A DNA stretch of 64,000 bases, taken from Ruminococcaceae bacterium Marseille-P2935 (lineage in GTDB: Bacteria; Bacillota; Clostridia; Oscillospirales; Ruminococcaceae). The stretch is taken from positions 124,001 to 188,000 of the forward strand of contig LT629952.1 in assembly GCA_900104565.1 (NCBI GenBank). Reading direction: 5' to 3'. The notes under the pieces are model-generated. The model worked only from the letters and a program-made list of their open reading frames with translations. It was not told the DNA's origin and made no database searches. This document shows, piece by piece, positions 45,733-54,840 of this stretch. The stretch's first letter is position 1. The number at the start of each line of letters is the position of its first letter. A program made the position numbers and the translations under genes.

Positions 45733-46011
45733 GTAGGTTTTAAAGCCTTAATCTGCCGTATACTTTTTGAAGCAAATGCGTATGGGTGCATCTCAAAACT
45801 TTATTAGGCGGCCCGGTAAAGGTGGCTTTTCACCCTCTACCGCTGGTTTTAGTAAATGACCGGTATTATACAGATTTTAAATATAATTTTTCTTAAACGT
45901 CCTTATTACAACAGGAATGTTTGCGTTAACTTTGATAACCCTGTCAGACCCGGGTTAATCTGAGGTTAGCTGAGCAGATAAAATTTTATAAAAAATATAG
46001 GGGGTAAGGTT

Positions 46012-46932
46012 ATGGACTATATTGCAGTAGGTGACTTATTGCTGGATACTGTTCGTTTTGCAGATGGCAGCGATAGCGGCGTAAATGCTGGCGGTCCGGT
46101 AGCATTTGGGTATACAGGTATTCGCTTATGGACTGACAGCTGCTGCATGGTGTGCAATGCCGGTGCGGATTATTACGAATACTTTAAACCCTGGATTAGC
46201 CGTAACAATATTATTACGGATGGCATCAAAGTAAAATCAGACTATACAAACCATTTTTTTCTAACTTACCGGGCCGATGGCAATTATGAATATTGCTATG
46301 GATTGGAAGGAAAATGGGGAACGATTAACTTTGGTTACTTAAGGGTTGACGCTGATGACATCGAACCGTTTTGTAAGGGGCTGAAGGGGTTATATATTGA
46401 TCAGCCTATTGATATGGTCTTTTGGAAAAAGCTGATAGCTTTAAAACAAAAGTATGGCTTTAAAATTATGTGGGAAATTCAGCGTGAAACCTATTTTACA
46501 GATGCGGCGGAAAGAATTCGTGAAATTGTACCGCAGGTAGATATTTTTTCAATTAATAGCCGGGAAGGCGGCGAATTTTTTGGAGTACATACTGACGATG
46601 AGATTATTGACGTACTCAAGCAGTTCAGAACTCCCTGTTTCTTCCGAGTAGGAGAAAAGGGTTCGCATATGATTATGAATGGCAAGGACTATTATGTCCC
46701 AAGTATTGTGATTGACAAATGCGAAGACCCTACCGGCTGCGGAAACTCTTCAACCGCAACAGCCATGTATGCTTTCTGCGAGGGCTACTCCCCCTATGAA
46801 ATTGCTATTATGGGGAATATTACCGCGGCTTACAACCTGAGGCAATATGGCCTGATTCCAGAATTTAACGAGGAAATCAGAACGGCTGCCAAAGCGCTGT
46901 TTGAAGAAAAACGCAAAGAATATATAGAATAA
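46012..46932 (+). CDS. PfkB-family carbohydrate kinase with altered catalytic motif
   Basis: 306 residues. GDLLLDTVRF and the NAGGPVAFGYTG region are ribokinase-like sugar-binding motifs. The C-terminal signature that normally reads DTxGAGD here is DPTGCGNSSTATAMYAF: the catalytic-base Asp is Asn. The rest is intact, so it may be a distinct subfamily rather than a dead enzyme. GGGGGTAAGG precedes the ATG. The SIS protein follows after 13 bp. Confidence 0.85.
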   Translation: MDYIAVGDLLLDTVRFADGSDSGVNAGGPVAFGYTGIRLWTDSCCMVCNAGADYYEYFKPWISRNNIITDGIKVKSDYTNHFFLTYRADGNYEYCYGLEGKWGTINFGYLRVDADDIEPFCKGLKGLYIDQPIDMVFWKKLIALKQKYGFKIMWEIQRETYFTDAAERIREIVPQVDIFSINSREGGEFFGVHTDDEIIDVLKQFRTPCFFRVGEKGSHMIMNGKDYYVPSIVIDKCEDPTGCGNSSTATAMYAFCEGYSPYEIAIMGNITAAYNLRQYGLIPEFNEEIRTAAKALFEEKRKEYIE

Positions 46933-46945
46933 ATGGAGGCTTAAC

Positions 46946-48100
46946 GTGGAACAGGGGATTTATTATAACAATGCATTGGCCCGGCAGGCAAAAAGTGTTC
47001 CGGAATATTTGGATGTGATCAACAAAAATATTGATTTTGTCTATCTTCTGAACAGTATCACCATGAAGGAAATTATGGATGTGAAAAAAATCATCATTAC
47101 CGGCTGCGGAGACTCCTATGCTGCCGGAATCGCGATGAAGCCGCTCATGGAAGAGATACTGGGCTTAGAGGTAGAGGTTTGTCGTGCGGTGGAATTTAGC
47201 CGTCATTACCGCGCTGAACAAATTGGAGACCGGCCCGGAAACCCTTTGGTAGTGCTGATTAGTGTTTCAGGTACCGTGACGCGTGTTATTGAAGCTGCTA
47301 AACGGGCAAAGCTGCATGGAGCAAATACCCTGGCCATTACCAATTCAAAGGATACCCCTCTTGCGCAGGAGTGTAACCATGTTATTGAATTAAATACCCC
47401 GCAGGTGGAAAGAGCGCCTGGATGCAGTGCTTATGTGGCATGCTGTCATGCACTAATTCTTTTGTGCATTCGCATGGGAAGAGTCCTTTCTTCCTATGTG
47501 CCTGCCATGGAAAACGCCTATCGCGACCAGGCCATGGAATATATTCATAGTTATAATGCGGATGTAGCAGATAGAATTGCCGCCCAGATGCATGACCTGG
47601 CCGACAGCTGGAAAGACTGTAAAAGCTTTGACCTGGTGGGGGATGGCGGGGCTTTTGCCAGCGCTTTGTTTGGCGGTTGGAAATTTGTCGAGGCGTTTGG
47701 TGGCGTTGTGACCTTCGAGGATTCGGAAAACTGGCTGCATGAAAATTTCTTCTTTATGCAGCCCGAGAAAATTGGTACGATTCTTTATGTCGATAAAAAC
47801 AGCCCGTCCTTTTCTAGGCAGATGGAAACAGCAGCTGTAATGAAGAAAATTGGCCGCAGGGTATTGGTTATTACTGATGCACAACCGGAATTGTTTGAAG
47901 CAGGCATCATGGTCTGCCAAATACCCTCTGCAAAAGATTACCGGTATCAACCGCTTATGCAGCATTTGCCAGTAGTTTATTTAGCGGCCTATTTGGCAGA
48001 ACAGCTGGGAACCCACTACTACCGTGAAGGTGATGGCGACAACTGGTATGAACCTTCCGGGATATACCCCATTCGGAAAAGTAAAGTTATGGTACTGTAG
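46946..48100 (+). CDS. SIS-domain sugar isomerase or deglycase
   Basis: 384 residues with two SIS (phosphosugar-binding) modules: IIITGCGDSYAAGIAMKP and LISVSGTVTRVIEAAKRAK in the first half, FDLVGDGGAFASALFGGWKF in the second, and a conserved EDSENWLHENFF. Proteins of this build isomerise or cleave aminosugar phosphates; FrlB, which splits fructoselysine-6-phosphate, is one example found beside a PfkB kinase. Start GTG 46946 with GGAGG upstream. Cotranscribed with the kinase. Confidence 0.85.
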   Translation: MEQGIYYNNALARQAKSVPEYLDVINKNIDFVYLLNSITMKEIMDVKKIIITGCGDSYAAGIAMKPLMEEILGLEVEVCRAVEFSRHYRAEQIGDRPGNPLVVLISVSGTVTRVIEAAKRAKLHGANTLAITNSKDTPLAQECNHVIELNTPQVERAPGCSAYVACCHALILLCIRMGRVLSSYVPAMENAYRDQAMEYIHSYNADVADRIAAQMHDLADSWKDCKSFDLVGDGGAFASALFGGWKFVEAFGGVVTFEDSENWLHENFFFMQPEKIGTILYVDKNSPSFSRQMETAAVMKKIGRRVLVITDAQPELFEAGIMVCQIPSAKDYRYQPLMQHLPVVYLAAYLAEQLGTHYYREGDGDNWYEPSGIYPIRKSKVMVL

Positions 48101-48120
48101 TCTAGATAGGAGAAAATAAC

Positions 48121-48522
48121 ATGGTGATTCGCAAAAAAATAGAGACCCAACATAACAAAGTAACCGATCTTACTGCTCTTGTGAATGAAGCAGTTGAAAA
48201 TAGCGGAGTACAGGATGGTATTTGTGTAGTTGCTGTGCCGCATACCACAGCTGCCCTGGTTATCACCTCCTTTTGGGATCCCCTTGGCTGGGAGGATTTA
48301 ATGGATGAATTAAACCGTTTGATCCCATCCCGGGTAGATTTTAAACACCAAGAATCTCCAACTGATGCATCTGGCCATTTAAAATCTGCGCTTACTGGTA
48401 CGTCAATAACCCAAATTATTGAAGACGGTAAGCTCTTGCTGGGTTCTTCCCAGGGAATCTATTTTCTGGAGTTTGATGGACCGCGAACCAGAGAGGTAAT
48501 CATTAAAATATTAAAAGGTTAA
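48121..48522 (+). CDS. YjbQ-family (UPF0047) protein
   Basis: 133 residues, usual length. VAVPHTTAALVI near residue 40 and GSSQGIYFLEFDGPR at the C-terminus are the conserved pockets of the YjbQ family. Some members complement thiamine-phosphate synthase mutants, but the native role is unknown. Twenty bp after the SIS gene and with a ribosome binding site AGGAG, so it is part of the same unit. Confidence 0.88.
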   Translation: MVIRKKIETQHNKVTDLTALVNEAVENSGVQDGICVVAVPHTTAALVITSFWDPLGWEDLMDELNRLIPSRVDFKHQESPTDASGHLKSALTGTSITQIIEDGKLLLGSSQGIYFLEFDGPRTREVIIKILKG

Positions 48523-48687
48523 ATTCTTAAGTTCCGAAGAAAATGATGTTGCAAAACCATTTAAAATGAAAACAATATGAGTTTTTAGAAATACTTTTAA
48601 TCCGTTATTTTATAAAAAGTCGGCATGATTTTCTCCGGTAATATGACAACAAGAACAGGAAGTTATTGGTTCAAAAGGTATTGTATC

Positions 48688-48723
48688 CACTTTTTGTGGG
48701 GGATTTTTCCCCCACAAAAAGTG
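48688..48723. terminator. Long perfect hairpin between yjbQ-like gene and tnaA
   Basis: CACTTTTTGTGGGGGA pairs without mismatch with TCCCCCACAAAAAGTG around TTTT: a 16-bp stem. No T-run follows, so it may be a processing or stability element or a weak terminator. Confidence 0.6.
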
Positions 48724-48773
48724 ACCCAGTTATTTTAGTTTGAATGAAAAAATGGAATGAGATTCAATAATAG

Positions 48774-48785
48774 GGAATCGATTCC
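48774..48785. promoter_or_regulatory. Perfect 12-bp palindrome upstream of tnaA
   Basis: GGAATCGATTCC, 22 bp before the tnaA start and next to its ribosome binding site. Candidate operator; no known regulator assigned. Confidence 0.4.
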
Positions 48786-48806
48786 ATATAAATTGGAGGT
48801 TAAGTT

Positions 48807-50201
48807 ATGGCAATTCAATATATTCCGGAGCCTTTTCGGATAAAAATGGTAGAGACGATCAAAATGCTCACCAGGGAAGAACGGGAACAAAGAATTAAGG
48901 AGGCCAAGTACAATCTGTTTAATTTAAAAGGAGAGGATTGTTATATTGACCTGCTGACTGACTCTGGAACCAATGCCATGAGTGCGCAGCAGTGGTCTGG
49001 GGTAATGTGCGGTGATGAGGCCTATGCAGGTGCAAGCAGCTATTACCACCTTGTTGATACGGCAAAAGAGATATTCGATTATGATTTTTTCCAGCCGGTA
49101 CACCAAGGCCGTGCTGCAGAAAAAGTGCTTTTACCTACTTTTTTGCATAAGGGTCAGTTCGCAATTTCCAATATGTTTTTTGATACTACCCGAGCACATG
49201 TAGAGCTAGCTGGTGCAAGGGCCATTGACTGTGTTGTAAAAGAGGCCAAGGATCCTTCGAAACGCTGTAAATTTAAAGGAAATATGGATTTAGAAAAATT
49301 AGAAAAGCTGATTTTAGAGCATGGACCTCAAAACATTGGGCTGGTTGTTATGACTATCACCAATAATTCTGCGGGCGGACAGCCGGTATCACTGGAAAAT
49401 ATGCGCCAGGTATCCGAAATCTGTAAAAAGTATGATATTCTCTTGAACATTGATGCTGCACGGTATGCGGAGAATGCTTATTTTGTAAAACGGGATGAAG
49501 ATGCCTGCAAAAATATGTCCATTTTAGAAATTATCAGAAAGATGTTCTCTTACGCTGATATGTTTACCATGTCGGCAAAAAAGGATACCATTGTAAATAT
49601 GGGCGGCTTAATCGGTGTAAAAGATGCGGAAAAAAATGCTGAGCTAATTATGAAAATTAAGGCTAACTGTATTAGCTACGAGGGCTTTATTACCTATGGC
49701 GGTCTGGCCGGGCGAGATTTAGAAACGTTAGCAATTGGACTGAAAGAAGGGTTGGATGAAAATTATCTGCATTACCGCATTGGGCAGATGGAATATTTGG
49801 CATCACTGCTGGATGATGCCGGCATTTCATACCAATCGCCTGTAGGCGGTCATGGCGTGTTTGTAGATGCAGCGGCAATGTTCCCACAGATTCCATACTA
49901 TGAGTTTCCGGGTCAAGTGCTTGCAATAGAGCTATACAAAGAGGCGGGAATCCGTACCTGCGATATAGGTTCCTATATGCTTGGAAATGACCCTGATACG
50001 GGGGAACAGCTGCACGCTGATTTCGAATTTACCCGGCTGGCCATTCCCAGAAGAGTATATACCCAGGCCCATCTGGATGTAATTGCACGGGCGCTGATCG
50101 CTATTAAAGAACGTGCTAAAGATATGAAACATGGCTACCGTATAACATGGGAACCGCCGATTCTGCGCCATTTTCAAGCATCCTTAGAGCCGGTAGAATA
50201 G
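48807..50201 (+). CDS. tnaA: Tryptophanase
   Basis: PLP enzyme that splits L-tryptophan to indole, pyruvate and ammonia. 464 residues. [29 protein letters not shown] lysine Lys259 in TMSAKKD, and YGGLAGRD. It must be told from tyrosine phenol-lyase: the segment [14 protein letters not shown] matches tryptophanases (phenol-lyases have Arg there), FFDTT rather than FTTT, and ILRHF near the end keeps the tryptophanase His. GGAGG precedes the ATG. No tnaC-like leader peptide was seen. Own terminator at 50398. Confidence 0.92.
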   Translation: MAIQYIPEPFRIKMVETIKMLTREEREQRIKEAKYNLFNLKGEDCYIDLLTDSGTNAMSAQQWSGVMCGDEAYAGASSYYHLVDTAKEIFDYDFFQPVHQGRAAEKVLLPTFLHKGQFAISNMFFDTTRAHVELAGARAIDCVVKEAKDPSKRCKFKGNMDLEKLEKLILEHGPQNIGLVVMTITNNSAGGQPVSLENMRQVSEICKKYDILLNIDAARYAENAYFVKRDEDACKNMSILEIIRKMFSYADMFTMSAKKDTIVNMGGLIGVKDAEKNAELIMKIKANCISYEGFITYGGLAGRDLETLAIGLKEGLDENYLHYRIGQMEYLASLLDDAGISYQSPVGGHGVFVDAAAMFPQIPYYEFPGQVLAIELYKEAGIRTCDIGSYMLGNDPDTGEQLHADFEFTRLAIPRRVYTQAHLDVIARALIAIKERAKDMKHGYRITWEPPILRHFQASLEPVE

Positions 50202-50397
50202 CATATTTTGATTTGAAACGGCTCTTCTGTATGCATATAGTTGTGGTGTTGCAATTTTGAAGCTTTAGAAAGAAATTTTCAGAATAAATTTTTGAAAAAA
50301 TATCTCTCTTTTGTGAAATATATAAAGATATCGTTTTGAAAAATACTACGGATGCAACTAGGGTTCATACAGTTGGACAATGATTTTATGGGTGACA

Positions 50398-50434
50398 AGA
50401 ATCCGCAGGAGCTAATCTCCTGCGGATTCTTTAC
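50398..50434 (+). terminator. Terminator after tnaA
   Basis: AAGAATCCGCAGGAG pairs perfectly with CTCCTGCGGATTCTT around CTAAT, then TTACA. Confidence 0.8.
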
Positions 50435-50553
50435 ATAAAAAATATTTATTGAGAAAGGTTCAAAAAGAAGGCGTTTGATAGTTAATAAAGGTATGTAATT
50501 TTTCTGTAATAAAATAGAGTTTCAGTCACTCAATCGCAGAAAAGGAACAAAGA

Positions 50554-50712
50554 ATGAATATTCTGATAGCAGTGAAGGGTGTAAATAACTGTAAGACCAG
50601 AGAATATAAAATGGAATTGCTCAGACTTGTACAAAAGTGTGAAGAAAAGTATTTTACGGAGAAAAACGAGCAGCACAATGCGGTAAACACCATTCAGAGA
50701 GTGGAAAGATGA
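50554..50712 (+). CDS. Possible small protein of unknown function
   Basis: 52-residue frame starting MNILIAVKGVNNCK and ending NTIQRVER. AAGGA sits seven to eight bases before the ATG. The product is charged and probably helical (KMELLRLVQKCEEKYF). No family recognised. It stands alone on the plus strand before a convergent gene, with no clear promoter. It may be chance. Confidence 0.3.
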   Translation: MNILIAVKGVNNCKTREYKMELLRLVQKCEEKYFTEKNEQHNAVNTIQRVER

Positions 50713-50833
50713 ATAGGGGCCACGGGTTTTAGCATTGGACAACTGTTAATACAGCGGCCCCAAAATATGAACCACAGCACGGAATATATAAGGAGTTATT
50801 TTACCAGTGTACGAGAAATAAGGGATTATTCCT

Positions 50834-50868
50834 AAAAAAACACCCCCGTTATGACGAGGGTGTTTTTT
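50834..50868. terminator. Bidirectional terminator before PBP1A
   Basis: AAAAAACACCC pairs with GGGTGTTTTTT; lies just past the end of the minus-strand PBP gene. Confidence 0.85.
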
Positions 50869-50889
50869 GTTTCAATTTTATTCAGAAAC

Positions 50890-53088
50890 CTAATCCCACC
50901 AGCTTGGCCGGTCATCATCATCATCATTACCAGAGCTGGAACTGCTGCCTGTCAGGTGTTTTACACATGTACCGGGAATATTCGAGCTTTTGTACCAGCC
51001 GGTAGCAGTTGACGGACAATATTCGGTAGCAATGTCGCCTGTTTCGGTACAATAGGTCATAGATACAACGTTGCTGCTTGCGGGGAACTGTTTAATTTCC
51101 AGCCCTTGATGCAGCGGCTTCATCATATTGCGCCATAAAATTGGAGGGGGGAAGTAATATCCGCTGTAATCTACAGCAACGTTTCCAGTTTCATAACCCA
51201 TCCATACCGAAGCTACATAGTAGGGGGTGAAACCTACAAACCAGGTGTCCCTGCGGTTGGTAGAAGTTCCGGTTTTACCGCCGGTCGGCATGCCGTCCAT
51301 TTTAACCTGGTTGCCGGTACCAGCTTCTACAACACGCTGCAGCAGTTTGTTCATAACCGTTGCCGTCTCAAAAGAGATCACCCGCTGGGGTGTAGTATCC
51401 TTCTCCAATATAACGTTGCCCTGACTGTCTAATACTTTGTAATAAGAATAAGGGGAAGTAAAGGTGCCGCCATTGGCGAAGATCTGATAAGCGCCAGCCA
51501 TCTCCAGCGGAGTGACGCCGTAGGCCATACCGCCCAGAGCCATAGAGGAACGGGTAATATCGGTGATTACCCCGTCTGCAGTCACCTCGCGCTCTACCAG
51601 TGAGTACATGTTCAGCTTATTCTTTAAGAAATCAAAAATTGTTCTGGGTCCTAATGCTTCGGTCAACTTTGCTGAGATTGTATTGATAGAGTTGCGAAGC
51701 GCGGTATCTATAGTCATTGGGCCGGTATAAGTGTTCGATTCGTTGGTAGGCCATTTTATCGTTTTGCCATTGTCTACAATTTCAAGGGGTTCATCCACAA
51801 GCACAGTAGAGTAGGTGATCGAATCATTCTCTACCGATAACACATAAGGGCCAATCGGTTTAATGGAAGAACCGGGATGACGCCGGGACATAGTAGCAAT
51901 ATTCCAGCCACGATTTGTTTCCTTAGGTCGGTTAGAACCCATCATAGCTAAAATTTTTCCATTGACATCAGTGATCACCATTGCTGCTTCCGGCATTTCC
52001 TGGTTACGCAGCTTGGGATAATTGTCAAAATTGGTAAAAGCGTCATTTAAATAGTTTTGCATTTCTTCATCAACAGTAGTATAAATACGCAAACCACCGC
52101 TGAACAAAAGCTGTGCTGCTTTGGTCTCAGTATAACCAGCAACATTTACCAAATCGTCTAAAACTTCTTCAATAACATGGTCTACAAACCAGCTTTGGTC
52201 GGTGTTTACCTTTTGAGTGCCGCCGCCCCGCACAAAAACAACCTCCTGGTTTTTGGCTTTTTCATACTCGGCGTCGGTAATTAATCCCTGGTCATGCATT
52301 TCCCACATAATATGATCGCGCCGGGTTTTATTGTTTTCGGGGTTTAAAAAAGGGTTGTAATAGGTGGGGCTTTGCGTTATGCCTACAATGGCCGCCCCCT
52401 CTGCAATAGTCAGCTCACTTACATCCTTATCAAAGTACAAGTTGGCGGCTGCCTGAATGCCGTTGGTATTTCCGCCGAAGTTAACAGTGTTTAGGTAGCT
52501 TTCCATAATCTGGTCTTTGGAATATTGTTTTTCTAGATTTAGAGCCCGAAAAATTTCCCTGACTTTACGATCGACACGTGGGGCATTATCTCCGGTAATA
52601 TTACGTACAACCTGCTGTGTAATGGTAGAGCCACCTGCATTGCTGCTGTAAATGGGAATAAACTGGTTTATAAATGAACCAAAAGTACGAATCCAGTCGA
52701 CACCTTGATGCTGCAAATAACGTTTGTCTTCAATTGCAATCGCAGCATTTACCACATGTTTGGGAATTTTATCATAATCCACCCAAATACGGTTTTCTTC
52801 CTGATGGATTCGCTGCAATTCGTAAGGTTCACCCGTATTCTTGTCATATGCATACAATATGGTAGTGTAGTTTAAATCAACGGCACTCAGATCAACACCA
52901 TTATCGCTATTGATATATTTGAATACATATACCGTTAAAACTGCTGCAACAATACAGCCTGTGATCACACAGACAAAAAAGAATGTGACAAAGACTCTTC
53001 CGATGGTTCCAAATATGTTTTTGGCTACGCCCCATCCGGATGAACCGGAATTATGAGAGGAGGGCAGATCATTTTTCTTTGAAGCCAT
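50890..53088 (-). CDS. Penicillin-binding protein 1A, bifunctional
   Basis: Class A PBP that polymerises and cross-links peptidoglycan outside the membrane. 732 residues. Short cytoplasmic N-terminus, membrane helix (about 30-57), GT51 glycosyltransferase (about 85-260; EDKRYLQHQGVD with the catalytic Glu, GGSTITQQVVRN), transpeptidase (about 375-650) with SSIKP, SIN and KTGTS motifs. The tail is acidic (GNDDDDDRPSWWD). ATG 53088 (complement), with AGGAGG upstream on that strand. Confidence 0.95.
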   Translation of the reverse strand: MASKKNDLPSSHNSGSSGWGVAKNIFGTIGRVFVTFFFVCVITGCIVAAVLTVYVFKYINSDNGVDLSAVDLNYTTILYAYDKNTGEPYELQRIHQEENRIWVDYDKIPKHVVNAAIAIEDKRYLQHQGVDWIRTFGSFINQFIPIYSSNAGGSTITQQVVRNITGDNAPRVDRKVREIFRALNLEKQYSKDQIMESYLNTVNFGGNTNGIQAAANLYFDKDVSELTIAEGAAIVGITQSPTYYNPFLNPENNKTRRDHIMWEMHDQGLITDAEYEKAKNQEVVFVRGGGTQKVNTDQSWFVDHVIEEVLDDLVNVAGYTETKAAQLLFSGGLRIYTTVDEEMQNYLNDAFTNFDNYPKLRNQEMPEAAMVITDVNGKILAMMGSNRPKETNRGWNIATMSRRHPGSSIKPIGPYVLSVENDSITYSTVLVDEPLEIVDNGKTIKWPTNESNTYTGPMTIDTALRNSINTISAKLTEALGPRTIFDFLKNKLNMYSLVEREVTADGVITDITRSSMALGGMAYGVTPLEMAGAYQIFANGGTFTSPYSYYKVLDSQGNVILEKDTTPQRVISFETATVMNKLLQRVVEAGTGNQVKMDGMPTGGKTGTSTNRRDTWFVGFTPYYVASVWMGYETGNVAVDYSGYYFPPPILWRNMMKPLHQGLEIKQFPASSNVVSMTYCTETGDIATEYCPSTATGWYKSSNIPGTCVKHLTGSSSSSGNDDDDDRPSWWD

Positions 53089-53407
53089 TGTGTCGTATCG
53101 CCTCCTTAATAGCTTTATTATGCCTAAAATAAATTATTTACCAGATGGTATTATGAACCACCTGTTTCTATGTCATACCGGATACAGTATTTTTATCACC
53201 GTACAACATATGCTTTACAGCTTGTACCAAATTGTATCATAATTTAGAAAACTACGATACAGTTTGGTGCTGTGAATTTAATAATTGGGGAAAACTGGGA
53301 AATTAAGCAACATTGGGTGGGAATACATTATTATTTCATGCCTGTGTGGTGAGCTGCCGGAACAGTAAAACAACTGCTTTGGAGTTATTCGTGCAGAGTG
53401 TTGGGGA
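53089..53407. other. Intergenic region upstream of PBP1A
   Basis: AT-rich flank with the PBP1A ribosome binding site and presumably its promoter; no gene or named element seen. Confidence 0.35.
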
Positions 53408-53460
53408 ATTCCCTCGGGTGTCCGAATCTTTGAACATGAGTTACACCGAGAGGTTATTAT
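53408..53460 (-). repeat. Inverted relative of the 66-bp repeat at the edge of the 93-bp array
   Basis: CTCGGGTGTCCGAATCTTTGA, TACACCGAGAGGTTATT and ATAC follow in the same order as the reverse complement of the 21041 unit (CTCAGGTGTCCAAATCTTTGA, TACACCGTGAGGTTATT, ATAC). It runs straight into the 93-bp array. Confidence 0.65.
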
Positions 53461-53745
53461 ACCATGAACACGAAGTGTGAATGGTATAATTGGCCATTGC
53501 CGTATGGCAGGCCATGGGAATGAGTATAATAAGCGCTTTACGGTTGTTATTATGCCATGAACACGAAGTGTGAATGGTATAATTGGCCATTGCCGTATGG
53601 CAGGCCATGGGAATGAGTATAATAAGCGCTTTACGGTTGTTATTATGCCATGAACACGAAGTGTGAATGGTATAATTGGCCATTGCCGTATGGCAGGCCA
53701 TAGGAATGAGTATAATAAGCGCTTTGCGGTTATTATACCATAATC
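53453..53745. repeat. 93-bp tandem repeat, three copies
   Basis: Units share CCATGAACACGAAGTGTGAA at 53462, 53555 and 53648, period 93 bp. Each unit has several palindromes: ACCAT..ACACGAAGTGT..ATGGT (in copy 1 extended to TATACCAT/ATGGTATA), TGGCCATTGCC against GGCAGGCCA, and ATAATAAGCG against CGGTTATTAT at the unit boundary. Copies differ at only a few bases. Since 93 is a multiple of three, the minus strand shows a long repetitive open frame that is not considered a gene. Confidence 0.93.
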
Positions 53746-53880
53746 TAACAATAAAGTGTAAAGGAAAAATGAAAATGCATTTTAAAAAGCATACCTTTTG
53801 TCCTTATTTTGGAATAAAAGATGAATTTCGGGGCCAGAATATTGCAGAATTAGTATTGCGTGAGAATAGGATGTGTGACC

Positions 53881-54231
53881 ATGAAAAGAACGATGCTTTG
53901 GACAATTGTAGCGGTAGTTGTAGTGTCAATTGCTGCATTTGTAATGGTGCGCCTGACAGAAACATTGCAGCAGCCCCCAGAAATCAGCCAGCCGCTGGGT
54001 GAACCGGTAGGGCAGGCAGTGCACAGCCAGCCGCTGGATTATCAATATCTATTAAAGATATATGATGGAAAACTGGCAGTTTTTCATGCAGACCAGACAG
54101 AGGAGCCATATATGGTGCTGGACGTCTATGTTTCTACTCTGCCGGAGTATGATAGAGGGCAATTAGCACAGGGCATTCAGGTAAAAGACTACGCTGAACT
54201 GATTGCCAGGATAGAGGACTATATCAGCTAA
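53881..54231 (+). CDS. BofC C-terminal-domain-like protein
   Basis: 116 residues from ATG 53881 (AGGATG upstream; an earlier in-frame ATG at 53860 is less well placed). N-terminal membrane segment (about 5-22), then a linker and a C-terminal domain with LLKIYDGKLAVFHAD and VYVSTLPEYDRGQL, the pattern of the BofC C-terminal domain. In Bacillus BofC acts in the intermembrane space of the forespore to control SpoIVB and pro-sigma-K processing; here only the second domain is present. Confidence 0.75.
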   Translation: MKRTMLWTIVAVVVVSIAAFVMVRLTETLQQPPEISQPLGEPVGQAVHSQPLDYQYLLKIYDGKLAVFHADQTEEPYMVLDVYVSTLPEYDRGQLAQGIQVKDYAELIARIEDYIS

Positions 54232-54379
54232 TAAACAAGTCGGCATACCCAAGAAGTATTATACTCATTTGCTCATGCGATACAAGAGCAGTTACCAATT
54301 TGTAAAGAAGTTTTAATAACTATAGGTGGATTAAGGAACCCTTTTTTGGTAAACTAAAAACAGGAAGAGGGGTACGCCT

Positions 54380-54754
54380 ATGAACTTTCGTTACGTGCAC
54401 AATAATATTAATGTATTGAATTTGAAAGAAAGCATCGCTTTTTATCAAAAGGCTCTTGGGCTGACGATTCAAAAAAAGAAAAAAGCGGAGGATGGCAGCT
54501 TTGAGCTGGTATTCCTCACCGACCGGGAAGCAAAACATAATATTGAACTCACCTGGTTGCGGGATCGCCAGGATCCTTATAATCTGGGCGACAACGAAAT
54601 CCATATGGCATTTATTACCGACGATTTTGAGGCTGCTTACCGCCTGCATAAGGAAATGGGCTGCATCTGTTTTGAAAATAAAGCAATGGGCTTGTATTTT
54701 ATCAGCGACCCGGATGGCTACTGGATCGAAATTCTTCCCGAAGACAGAGATTAA
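54380..54754 (+). CDS. VOC-family (glyoxalase I-like) protein
   Basis: 124 residues. Two beta-alpha-beta-beta-beta repeats. Likely metal ligands are visible: His in YVHNNINVL, Glu in NIELTWLRD, His in EIHMAFI and Glu in YWIEILPED. Closest in pattern to lactoylglutathione lyase, but the substrate cannot be assigned. GAGGGG precedes the ATG; own terminator follows. Confidence 0.85.
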   Translation: MNFRYVHNNINVLNLKESIAFYQKALGLTIQKKKKAEDGSFELVFLTDREAKHNIELTWLRDRQDPYNLGDNEIHMAFITDDFEAAYRLHKEMGCICFENKAMGLYFISDPDGYWIEILPEDRD

Positions 54755-54809
54755 TCCGTGCTCCTTAAATAATTATACTTTAATCATTTACAAACAGCTC
54801 TCCGCTGAG

Positions 54810-54840
54810 GCTCCCATACTTTTGGTATGGGAGCTTTTTG
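54810..54840 (+). terminator. Terminator after the VOC gene
   Basis: GCTCCCATA pairs with TATGGGAGC around a short loop, followed by TTTTT. Confidence 0.85.

Larger units (their letters stand above)
50202..50889. other. Intergenic region between tnaA and PBP1A
   Basis: About 690 bp holding two terminators and one small possible gene (50554-50712). The rest is AT-rich. An inverted GGGGCC ... GGCCCC pair (50715 and 50756) brackets about 40 bp. Confidence 0.4.

Noticed and set aside
48807-50201. Tyrosine phenol-lyase instead of tryptophanase
   Set aside because: Residues that separate the two families ([10 protein letters not shown] segment, FFDTT, LRHF) follow the tryptophanase pattern.
53278-53751. 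Minus-strand 157-residue frame of three near-identical 31-residue repeats
   Set aside because: It arises because the 93-bp repeat is a multiple of three. It lacks a convincing ribosome binding site and follows the DNA palindromes rather than any protein pattern.
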